From Lineus longissimus (taxonomy: Eukaryota > Nemertea > Pilidiophora > Heteronemertea > Lineidae): 60,000 bases of DNA. Under the pieces are notes generated by a model. It was given only the letters and a program-made list of their open reading frames with translations, was not told where the DNA came from and searched no databases. Location: contig NC_088321.1 of NCBI RefSeq assembly GCF_910592395.1, forward strand, positions 14,634,001 through 14,694,000. Reading direction: 5' to 3'. The position numbers were made by a program, and so were the translations under genes. Of this stretch, positions 34,301 to 46,300 are shown in pieces; positions within the stretch are counted from its first letter, which is position 1; each line of letters opens with the position of its first letter.

Positions 34301-37300
34301 AGCAATTTATTTACATTCTGTAAACCGCCAAACCGCTTGTGAGCCTTTCAATTTTTGCAATCTTCATGAAAACAAAAAATGGTAATTGGAAAAGCCATAC
34401 GAAATGTCAAGTCTGCCAAGATAAAAGTTGTGAAAATTTCAATTTTTCAGATTTGTTTTTCAAATTGCAAAAAAAAAACTTGGCAAAAAGTTTGCGGTTG
34501 ACAGAACATCTATGTTTAATAGGCTTATTTACACAAGAGCAGACAAAAAACATGCAAACAGCAAGACAAATAATTAGTGAGAAATCTTTTGATTTGATTT
34601 GCCATCATGACTGATAACTTTCAAGTTTGTCTAAAAATACATGCATTCCACAAATCATACAGGGCTTGCTTGCATAAACAAACGAGGTTTAGCAGTGGCA
34701 AAACGTGTTTAGTTGCTAGGCAACAATTTACTGAGGCCAGTTGCCAGGCAACAGTTTTGCCTAGCAACCAACCAAAGCACTACACGGAAATATTAGTATT
34801 CTAAAAGCGTGCACCTTTTCATGACAAGGTATCTGAAAAGATCTGTCATGCAAAGGGCAACAAAAATTTGATTTACAGCCACAAAAAAACATCAGCTTAC
34901 TATAAAACACTATACAGGCCCGGATCCAGGGAGGGGCTCTTTTCCCCCTTTTTTGATGAATTATAAAAAAAAACATTGTGTAGCGACCTCACGCTCTTTA
35001 ATAAACAGCTCATCATTAGCTGGTAAGACTATATTTGTGACCCACCACGACAAAATGAGTCGCATGTCGCACAGAAGATGAGCCTAAAATGACACCAGGA
35101 CATAATAGAAGAAATTGATATGCTCCGATTTTACAAAATGCAGACAATGGTGAAATGAACAACCAGTCTGTCTCAACCTGTCAAGCTCAGAGCGACATGC
35201 GACTCATTTTGTCATGGTGGGTCACATTTAGACAAGTTCACCCAGAGGACCCTACGCTGTGAAATATGACTGCCTTCACTATCATGAGTTTGGTGGCACC
35301 AACTGAGAACTGAACCTGGGGCCTCAGCGGTGACAGACAATGATGATTCCACTGAACCACTCCCACACCCAAGACATCATACGAGCTAATTCTTTTCTCA
35401 AATAGTTTAGCAAAAGTCACAGCTTTTCTGACATCCTGGATCTGGCCCTACAACATGCATCAATAGTTCAAAATCACACCACTAGATGGCACTTTTCAGA
35501 AAACAAAAGCTCACTTTCCCCGACTTCTTCCACGGTTGTTTACTTTTTTTCTTCTTGGGCGGCGCGTCGTCGCCACCGTTCTCACGCTGCTTCTCTTCCT
35601 GGCAAAAGAGGGAGTTGGTTTTCATTGAAAAAAATTGGGGAGCATCTTGTCTGCGAAACTTAAGCCATAATCTATATGATGTATAATTATATCTGATGTA
35701 TATTTATGCACAGACACAAGCTTTGTCTTATTAAAAACCCTTGACAAAAAGTGTATATCAGCATCAGAAATTGCAATATAGTTCTGGTTTGTGTTGAATA
35801 CAGGATGATTTTAACATTTTTCCTTAAGTCAAAGTGTAAAATGGCCTAAGACAAGTGTAAACAAGGCTGATTTTGACAAAAAGGAGTCGTTTGTTTGGTA
35901 AAAGGGGTCAAATATGAGTGACATGCACGAATTGGGGAAACATTTTAACATTTAACCGTTCAGTGGGACACCCTGTAACGGACATATTTACAGTCAATCT
36001 AGCAAATGGAAGGGGTGACGGGTGATTACATAATACACCGTTACCCCTGCAGTCTATCTGAACAACTGCAAAAGTAATCATCACGATTAGTCATGCATGA
36101 GCGAAGACCTTGTTAAGGGAAAAACAGACCACTCTGTATATGGGGAGGCCGGTCTCAATAAACTACATTTCGGGAATACTGAAATCTTTTCAGCACATCA
36201 CTGGTGCAGGAGGACACTGGAAGGAAGATGAAATGTCATGCATTTATTCCACCTTCAACATTGTATGACCTTGAACATCGGTGGGTGACCTTGAAAATGA
36301 CCTTACCACAACGATACCACTACTCGTGTATGAATAATGAAATGTCACCTGCGTGTGAGAAGAGATAATAGAATACTATGCTCTGTTTCACGAAAAAATG
36401 GCACTACCTACAAAAAGAGCAGAAATGGCTGGGAAAGGTTGTCGGTGTTTCTCTTCAAATGGCTTCTTCTTGGCCAGGCTTTGTCCGATTCTGACAAATG
36501 CTCTAGACTTTGGAAGTTTCAGATTAAAATTGTTCAAATGTTGTATTTTCTGTGAAGGATCACCAAAAATCAGGGTGCCATTTTCTCGTGAAGAAGACTA
36601 TAATAATCTCATGAAGCCCCTGGTGATATTGAGAGACATCAAAAGATACCAATTTGAAATTGAAAGAAAAGGAAAAGTGTCATGACCGGATTGGTGTATT
36701 TTTTCAAACCTTGCAATGTTTAGAGAAATTTATTCAGAATTTAAAATGGAAATTCATTGTAGATAAGAATACGAATGTAGTGAAAAAAGATGCAGCCTAT
36801 TTTCTTGGCTGCATATCTCCCGAAGTGCAAATTACTCTGTATAGTTTCAGTGTTAACTTATAAAGGTATGAGAAGTTTAACGACTGATCAGTCCTCCAAA
36901 TTTCAAAAGGCACCAATCGCAAATTTTTTATCAATTTTGTAAAATATCTACATGGAAAATTAGAAAAAAATGTCAGTAAACAAAAGAAAATGGACCAGGC
37001 TATACTACTAAACAGAACCATGCCTCCTGGCCCTATTTACGAAATCATCGCACGAATACTTTCTGTGGAAATTTGTAGCGAAAAATGACTTTAAATAAAA
37101 TCGTTAATAATGGAAATTAAATGGAATAATGGAAGTTGGCCAGGACGCAAATTGTTTTCCCACAAGAGTTCAAGGACACAATTTATGTCATCATCGGATT
37201 TAACAATATGGTGTCCAGGGCCCGGTTGTCCAAAGCCTGGTGAGTTCAGCGACCGCTAAGTTTCAGCAGCCGCTACTTAACTCGAGGGTTCTGCTAAAAC

Positions 37301-40300
37301 TTGGCAGCAACCCATGACAAAATAGCGGCTGCTAAGCCCAACGGAGCAAATTTGGTGGCTGGCTAAGATAGCAGTGGTTCAGCAGCCGCCAAACCAGATA
37401 ACAGAGCTTTGAACAACCAAACAACACTCTTGGGGAAAAAAATTCACAACCTGGATATGTGCTACCATTCCAAAACCATGCTACTTTACTCTAAGATTAA
37501 ATATACGATAAAAGCTGGAGTAAAGATGTCGCCACTAGTCTTACTTTGTTTTTATGAGTTTGATCGCCCTCCTCGTCTGACTCATAGGTAACCTGGGGTA
37601 CAGAATATTAGGGTTACAAGGGACAAGGTTGGACGCGTCACGTGTATTTAAAGTTTACCCTGGAGATTTTTTGTGAGAGTGAACCTCCACTGTTAACTGC
37701 CAAATCAATGGCACCTGTTCAATTTTGTGATTTGCAAAACTTTCTGAACAAAATCATAGATAATTTCCACGACTTCCATTTTGACGCTAATTCCGATAAA
37801 AAAATGTTTTTCAGAGCTTTGTGTTCCGGAATTGAAAGTATTCCTGAAATTCGTGGGGAAAAAAAACTCCGAAAATTTCCCCCTTACCATACCTGTTCTG
37901 TTTTGAAAATCTTATTCTGAAATCAACTGATTATGTATTTGCATGAATATGTTTTCACTTGTCAATTTCCACGATTTTCCTATCAGACGGCAACAGGTTG
38001 TTTGTAAATACTTGGTTGGGAAAGGGGGTTGTACAAACATAGGAGACTGAAGACTTCAACAGTTAGACAGATGGGGGCTTCGATCCTGTAGAAAGGGGTA
38101 TGCACTTCTGTGTCCAGGAAAAAGTCGCCAAAGGGTGGGTATTTCGACCTAAGCAGCAGGCCCATGTGAGGAGGTCTCCTGCGCCCATCTAGTAGAGCCA
38201 TGCTTGCCAATGTCTATGGAATTGCTAAAGTGCTTCTTCTGCATAGTCTCGACTGAATGGCTTCAAGGAGAAGCATGGTATTCCCCGACTTTGAAACAAA
38301 AACAGCCCTATACAAATTAAAACTGTCCCCGGGCAGATTATACCTCTTACCCTGCTGAAAGGGGTGTGGATTGCTGCTCACTGCCGGTGCCTGTCTGCCA
38401 AAAGAGGCAGTGCGGGAAATTCGAATTATGAAAAACCGTGTATATACGGTTTTCGGCAGTGAAATCAAACATGGCAAACCGTATATATACGGTCTCTGTT
38501 AAAGACTTCCATGGACACGGATGCGCACACCCCTTCTATGGGAGTAACGCCCCTGAGGACTTCACAACACACCGACAGAGGAAGGAGTGATTGATATTTT
38601 CAGATGACCCAGTTTGAGTAATCGATCACTCTGAATCGACAAGACAGAAAAATATCACGGGACTTTTGTCAGGGGAACCATTGCCCACGAAGCATTGGTC
38701 ATACCTACTGCAGCTTGGGTAACATCCTCCTACTGATGGCATATGGGTAATTTCTTAGGAAGTGACTACTTGGCAAGCCCGGCTTACCAAACAGCGATTT
38801 TTTCTTGTCCTGAATGGAGAGCCGAACTCATTAATATTAAAGTAAAGTCTCCAGCTCGCCAAACAGGGTAGATTTTTTACCTGTTTGACAAGCCCGGCTG
38901 GCCGAACAGGGTGGCTTTTTAGTGCTGTTTGGCAAGCGGCTCTCCAAACAGGACAAAAAAAGATGCCTGTTCGGCGAGCGGCTTGCCAAATAGACCCGGC
39001 CAATATCTTAACCACTCACACAAACTCCTGCTGTAATCGGATACTGACATATCAACAAAGGGTTTCTCTACGCACCTTTTTCTTGGAGAAATATGACTTT
39101 GGCTTGAAGGAGAACAAGACCGCATTGGTATAGTCTTCCGGGTGGTCGAAGAGAATTTCTTCCGTCGACTGAAACAGTAAGCGAATATGTCAATAGAGGG
39201 CGCATAATAGGTAGGACACAACTTTATCAGCTATTCGCCAGGCCAGATGGTAACAGTGACAACGGAATGATACACTTGATACCTTTAATTTTCCTCTGCA
39301 TCATCCACCTGCGGTCATCAGTGTGAAAATTCAGTTTACCATAGTGTTTATATGGTAATTGAATATTACGGTCTTGGTGGGGTGGGTATCTTTTAATGAT
39401 TATTACCAATTACCCGCTGGGGTCAAAAGATGTTTCCCACAGCGGTAAACTACCGAAGTGGAGACAGGCCTCTTCACTGCGGCACTCCTATTGCCATTGG
39501 TCATCAAAAGAATGAAACTACCGCTCCTGATCTATACAGAGCTATACATGAAAATTAGGACAAAATAATTGATTTAGAAACACAGAGGTGAAAATGAAAA
39601 TAAAACGTGCGGCAGTGCAGAGGTTGCGAGACAACATTATTACAAGCACTCAGAAGGAACACCGCAAGTCCTCGTCTCCAAACAGGCACTTGTTCCGTGT
39701 CCGTCAACATGGACAGCCATTACTATCAGTCACTATCACGGCACATGAAGATACCAGAATCATAACGATTGACCAGCAACTATGACTGTTGTCTATGAAA
39801 AGTTGTCAGAGTTTTACTTGTGGCTCATTCCTGTCATGCTTTCTTCACTTCTGGCAAAGCAAGTATTTTTGAATACTTTTTACCTTGAAGTTTTAGATGA
39901 AATCAAAACATTTTGTTCAAAATTTGCATTTTCTGCACGAAAACACGAAAAATCAGAGTGCCGTTTTCTCGCGAAACAGACAATACAGTTCACCCTAGAA
40001 AATAAAGATTGTGTCTAAGCAAAAGAAACTATATAAGCTCTAGCTGCAAAAGTAAAAATTTAAACAAAAATAAGAAGAAAATTAACTAAAATGAAGTGCA
40101 CCACCACCACCAAAAAAGATCCCTCTTTCTGACATTTGGAATTGGTGGCAGGATCGGCCCAGACTCCAAGATTGAAGACGAAGTGATCCCTTTTGTTCGC
40201 GATGTCATCTGATCAGTCGGGTTTTCCTGACCCGAGTCGTCAAGAGAGGCAGGTTCTCAAGTTGTGAGAACCTTCCAACTTCGTTTGCCCAATATCTAAA

Positions 40301-43300
40301 CCACAAATACGCATCACGACTTCTGAGATTGAAACCGTTCTCTTTCTCAAGATGGGGGCTGACCTTGACCTCCCTATTTTTAATGGCTAGCTCGCAAATC
40401 TAAATATAAAGCTGTTGCTCGCAAAACTTCCAGTGTTTGCGAGTACGTGTTCTATAATACAAGTTGTGTGGTTTTGAGTAAATCCCAATTTTTTTCAACA
40501 CCACCTCAATAGAAGGTGGGAGAACAATATTTTGGTGTCAACAATCCAACTTGCTGAACCTTTGAGCAGCTTATTACAGTAGAGTGGAACCTTCCTTAGT
40601 GCACACCTCTGTTACAAGGACACCCTCCCTATCTACGACACTGATTTTAATCCCAAACTGGTCACTTCTATCGAGTTTTACCTCCGTAATCAGGACACTT
40701 CCTTATCAAGGACAGCAAGATTTTTTGACAAGATTGTCTAGACATAGCAGCGCGACGGACAAAAAGACATGTAAAATTTGGCATGACATATGTTAGGAAC
40801 CTACCTGGTGCTTAGTGTACATCTGTGAATCCAACGGAAGCGAAATTATAAAATGTGACGATGTGAACATCAAGGAGAAATGCATCGCAGATCAGTTAGA
40901 TTAGGCCTGCTGAACATGTGGACAAGAGAGCCCGAAATACAGGGTTCCATTCAGAAACTCAGTCAGCTTGTTGTTCATTTTTCTTACCCCAAATCAGCCT
41001 CTTGTTGGTCATTTTTCTTACCCCAAATCAGCCTCTTGTTGTTCATTTTTCTTACCCCAAATCAGCCTCTTGTTGTTCATTTTTCTTACCCCAAATCAGC
41101 CTCTTGTTGTTCATTTTTCTTACCCCAAATCAGCCTCTTGTTGTTCATTTTTCTTACCCCAAATCAGCCTCTTGTTGTTCATTTTTCTTACCCCAAATCA
41201 GCCTCTTGTTGTTCATTTTTCTTACCCCAAATCAGCCTCTTGTTGTTCATTTTTCTTACCCCAAATCAGCCTCTTGTTGTTCATTTTTCTTACCCCAAAT
41301 CAGCCTCTTGTTGTTCATTTTTCTTACCCCAAATCAGCCTCTTGTTGTTCATTTTTCTTACCCCAAATCAGCCTCTTGTTGGTCATTTTTCTTACCCCAA
41401 ATCAGCCTCTTGTTGTTCATTTTTCTTACCCCAAATCAGCCTCTTGTTGGTCATTTTTCTTACCCCAAATCAGCCTCTTGTTGTTCATTTTTCTTACCCC
41501 AAATCAGCCTCTTGTTGTTCATTTTTCTTACCCCAAATCAGCCTCTTGTTGTTCATTTTTCTTACCCCAAATCAGCCTCTTGTTGTTCATTTTTCTTACC
41601 CCAAATCAGCCTCTTGTTGTTCATTTTTCTTACCCCAAATCAGCCTCTTGTTGTTCATTTTTCTTACCCCAAATCAGCCTCTTGTTGTTCATTTTTCTTA
41701 CCCCAAATCAGCCTCTTGTTGTTCATTTTTCTTACCCCAAATCAGCCTCTTGTTGGTCATTTTTCTTACCCCAAATCAGCCTCTTGTTGTTCATTTTTCT
41801 TACCCCAAATCAGCCTCTTGTTGGTCATTTTTCTTACCCCAACTTGGCCTATTCTCGTGTATGACTTGATCATGCATGAATTGCTTTAATACAGACTGAG
41901 GTGAGGGAAGCAGGTACGAAATTTGCTTTGAGAAAGTTGCATCTAGTCTATTCACACAGGAAAGTGATGACTGTCATAGCAAGGAAATGGATAGGTTCAC
42001 TCTGAAGAACCCAGCATACGTCAGAATATCAGAATCAGAATTTAGACAAAAACACATAATTAGGAAAATGAGAAAGATATGTTAAAGGAGTTATATAAAA
42101 GGTGTATATATTACTGAAAGAGATGATATTTAAAATGGAAATGATAAAAGTGAAAGGAGAGGAAGAGTAAAATCATTTCATGTGGCGATATCATATCAGA
42201 ATTATGATTTTTTCCATCTCCCCTGTCCCCCAGAAGATTTCAGAACGGCTCATAGAGAGGAATACTGGCCAAAGGACACCATTCTCTAGAACAGATGACT
42301 TTGTTACCAAAAATGTACTGATTGTCGAGCATGTATCTCAAAAAATCTCAACACAAAAGACCAGTTTTTAACTCATAACTCAGAAGGTAAGTTCCCAGGG
42401 TGTATATGTTTTATGGTTAGCTGGAGATAGTGCAAAAATGAAAACTACACGAAGAGAAAAATGTATTTATTAGAAAAGAATCTGCTTTAATTGTTTGTAC
42501 CTCCTCCATCATATCTTGCTGGAAAAGAGAGTTTGATTTGGGGAAAACATGTCAACCGCAGAGCCCAGGTTTAAACGCAGTTATGTTCTTGTCGACGAAC
42601 TAATGTGTCCATCATCGTGCATATCCTGGCCCTCAGTTCTGTGACCGGGACTTAGATTCTTTTCTCCAAGGGCCTTTGGCAGGCTTAAGCCCACTCATCG
42701 CAGTGATAATTGTCGAAGAGACAGAAACCGCTTGTTTGCGGGGCACTTAAGCCTTTGAAATTTGCCCTGCTGCGGTGATCCCAACTTAGTGGAACCAGGA
42801 CTTTTAAGATGTCATGCAGGGGGCAGTTTTGAAACCGAAGTCAGTCGTTTGGTAGGTATTTCAAACAGCAGTGATACGCTACAATGCAAACATCGCAGAT
42901 AACAGCTGCAGTGATACGCTACAACGCAAACATCGCAGATAACAGCTGCAGTGATACGTAACAATGCAAACATCGCAGATAACAGCTGCAGTGATACGCT
43001 ACAATGCAAACATCGCAGATAACAGCTGCAGTGATACGTAACAATGCAAACATCGCAGATAACAGCTGCAGTGATACGCTACAATGCAAACATCGCAGAT
43101 AACAGCTGCAGTGATACGTAACAATGCAAACATCGCATTTAACAGCTGCAGTGATAAATTACAATGCAAACATTGCAGATTACAGCTGCAGTGAGAAGCT
43201 ACAACGCAAACATTGCAGATAACAGCTGCAGTGATACGTTACAATGCAAACATTGCAGATTACAGCTGCAGTGATAAGCTACAACGCAAACATTGCAGAT

Positions 43301-46300
43301 AACAGCTGCAGTGATACGTTACAATGCAAACATTGCAGATTACAGCTGCAGTGACAGGTTACAATGCAAACATTGCAGATTACAGCTGCAGTGATACGTT
43401 ACAATGCAAACATTGCAGATTACACCTGCAGTGATACATTACAATGCAAACATTGCAGATAACAGCTGCAGTGATATGTTACAACGCAAACATCGCAGAT
43501 AAAAGCTGCAGTGATACGTTACAATGCAATCATTGCAGATTACAGCTGCAGTGACTAACTACTGTGCAGATAGTTGTTGGCAACCTGAGCACATATCATC
43601 AAATTTGCCAGAACTTATTCATTTTAATCTTACGCAACCTGATCTAGGCTTTCGTACAAACCTTGTATTGAAGCGGCAGCCCAGTTTTGTTCACCATCCA
43701 ATAGGGGGAGTACAGCGACATCTCGAGGAATCCAGCATTCTTCATGTGGACACCAAGATCCTGAAAAGTTCGGGAAACGTATGTAGATATCATGCAAAGA
43801 ACGCAACAGAATCGGTTGCCGAGTAGTTCTCTACATGTTTTTTCTTTGGTTAAATTCAAAGGCAAACACAAACAACCCCCCTACGATCTCTAACCCCTCC
43901 CCCTCAGATCCGTAGACTAGAAGTAAGATCCCCTACGTACCATGGTGACTGTACTGTATCCGTCCTTGGCCTCGAACGTCCACACTGAGAGTTCCTCTGC
44001 AGCCGGGTCCAGGCTCATCTTTGCATCCCAGTCTTTGCCGAGATAGTTCAGAATCTGAAGACACAAAAGCATCATGCAATGGCAGATGAGCAAATAGTGT
44101 AAAATGCATTTTACGCACACTCACCTGGGTATTGACAGGGCAGAACCGAACTGGGCAGAGACTGGAAGGTGTCAGCTCAATGCAACAGATCAGATACGAG
44201 AGCATTTGCTCCAGCACTGCCCGCTCTGGGACACTGACAAACTGGCTGAATGGTCGAACAGGGGATCAATGGAAACAAAGCTATGGGGATCAAGAGAGGA
44301 ACAAGTGTACCTTTCAAGACATAGCCAACTTACCCTGACTTCAAGAGAAGACTTCCCAGCACAAGCATTATAAAGAATCGTCCTCTCCCCAGCCTTCAAG
44401 GTTATCTGTGATGCAGTGCCCTTCAAGATGTAGTCAATATCCATTGGAAGATGGTTCTGGAAAACGACTGTCGGATGGATACTGATCGTGTAGACTTTTG
44501 CATTCTTCTCATTCGTGGCCTCGAAAAATACGTCCTCAATATTGGGAATAATCTGAAGGACGAAGAGTTGAAACAAGGTCAGAAGGTTGGCACAATAGAT
44601 GGTAGCAAAAATCGTGTGGTGTTCATCCTACCGCCTAGAGGGACTCTTGATCATGCCACATCATTTGGAACCTCCCCATGTCCTATCCATTCTCGGAAAT
44701 GGTCAAGACAACTGCTTAGTTGTACGAAGGGTGCTGGCATGGTGAAAGCGGATGAGTGTTTGCCAGAGTAGTCGATGGCTGAAACGCACCATGTGATGGA
44801 AAGAGTTTCCCGTGGAAACTTGGGAGGTAAAGGCTGTGGTTACTTCTGTAAAAACTGCGCAACTCGAGATGGGTCGTTTGACGGGTTAATGTTTTGTTTA
44901 CTGCATAAATGCTAAATATCAACAAGATATAAAGTAACCAAATTGTTGCCAAGGTATGCGTTGTAACATTTCAAATATACATGCATTTTACATTGAAAAC
45001 GAACGTTACGTTCCTCGCCTGCTCAGAGTCGCCAAAAACTTGGCATCACACATAACCCTCTCTGTATACTGCTTCTTCACCACGACAACTCAGAATTTCA
45101 TATCTATTTCCCGCCAATAGAAATGTACTTACGTTGAAGAAGAAAGGTACATTCCCGGCCTGCTCTGCGTCACACATTACACTCTCCGGATGCTGGTTCT
45201 TCAAACTCCGCCACGATAACCCGGTACTCGATATCTTATATTTGTCGCCCTTCGGTTTGAAGAAGAGATGATTGCGTGCCGTGTGCACGACGTGTAGTGG
45301 AATATTGAAATACGCATCATGAGCGACGGATCCAAACATTTCAATGCCGTCTTCCGTTTTGTAATAAAGCTCTATCTCGTGTGGAAGCTGGTTTTTCACC
45401 TGGTGAAAAAAATATGAGAAGTTCAATCGAGAGCTGATTGACTGACGCAGCTGGCTACCAGTAGGGTAATAATAATGAGTATTTTATATAGCGCAATTCC
45501 GTGACACTATAGTTCTCGCTCAAAGCGCTTTGGGATATCATATTATTGCCTATATAAAATACTCATTATTAGGGTCCGACTGCAACTAAGGAAAGAACCT
45601 GGATTCGTATTCTGGGTGAACTGGTATGGGTTTCGGGGAACAAAATTCCAGTCTCTTCGGAGTCCTTTGAATGAGACTTGAAACTGAAATTATCTGTCCC
45701 TGGGTGTCTCTCCCAGGGAAGGCTCAAGATCCCACATAGGGAGTACATGTATCTGCAATTGTGCTTTGTGCAGGTGTATCATCTTCCCCCTCCCATGTAT
45801 CCAAACCCAATTCTTGTCACAAATAACAGCCCTGTACGTACCTGAATGACAGACCGCATCGTCACGATCTTGCAGCCTAACTTTGACTCCGTCTCACAGA
45901 CCAGAGCCCAGATGTCCCCAGGATAACTCTGCTGGTTGATGTTGAACGACCGCATCTCAGATTTCTGGATGCAGAGCTCGCGAGTGGCAGCAAATGTTTC
46001 GACCTGAAAAGAAATTACGCTTTTCATAACAAACAATGTTATGCATTTCAAAAAATGTTTTTTCAGACAGAATATACAGTGCAAATGAAGACTCAACAAG
46101 ATTTCTCCACTCTTTTCAAACAGAAACTCATAAATTGAGGAGAAAATAAACAAACATCTGCTTCAGATATGTCGTCTGCTCCAGAATTACAAGCTTTGTT
46201 TGGTGATATTCAAAACAAGGCTTCACAAATGCGTCTGCACTTTTCAAACTTACACACAGTATGAGCTTCCTCTCCTCATCATCCTGAGCGGTTTGACAGA

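Larger units (their letters stand above)
33639..35514 (-). other. VPS13 intron, 1.9 kb
   Basis: Contains ATTTGCAT-type words (33792-33817), X-box-like GTTGCTAGGCAAC (34712-34724) and GTTGCCAGGCAAC (34740-34752), a long-TIR MITE (35036-35226) and a tRNA-Asp-like SINE head (35284-35370). Confidence 0.75.
35599..39075 (-). other. VPS13 intron, 3.5 kb
   Basis: Holds MITEs at 36386-36592, 37217-37418 and 38770-38990 and two tatatacgg palindromes at 38431-38492. 35690-36380 and 37600-38410 show nothing recognisable beyond scattered TGACCTTGA words near 36266-36305. Confidence 0.75.
39169..43661 (-). other. VPS13 intron, 4.5 kb, with two large minisatellites
   Basis: Contains a degraded MITE end (to 39975), a pogo-like MITE (40577-40740), the 34-bp array (40962-41841), the 40-bp array (42865-43553) and two candidate 18-nt exons (40805-40822, 42501-42518). 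Confidence 0.8.

Noticed and set aside
40880-41889. Three overlapping ~300-329-codon forward frames
   Set aside because: They are the 34-bp minisatellite read in three phases; composition and identity at DNA level show no protein selection, and no splice or start context supports a gene.
42865-43553. CRISPR-like array of regular repeats
   Set aside because: Head-to-tail minisatellite with no unique spacers, in an animal genome; the same holds for 47069-47318 and 58646-59383.
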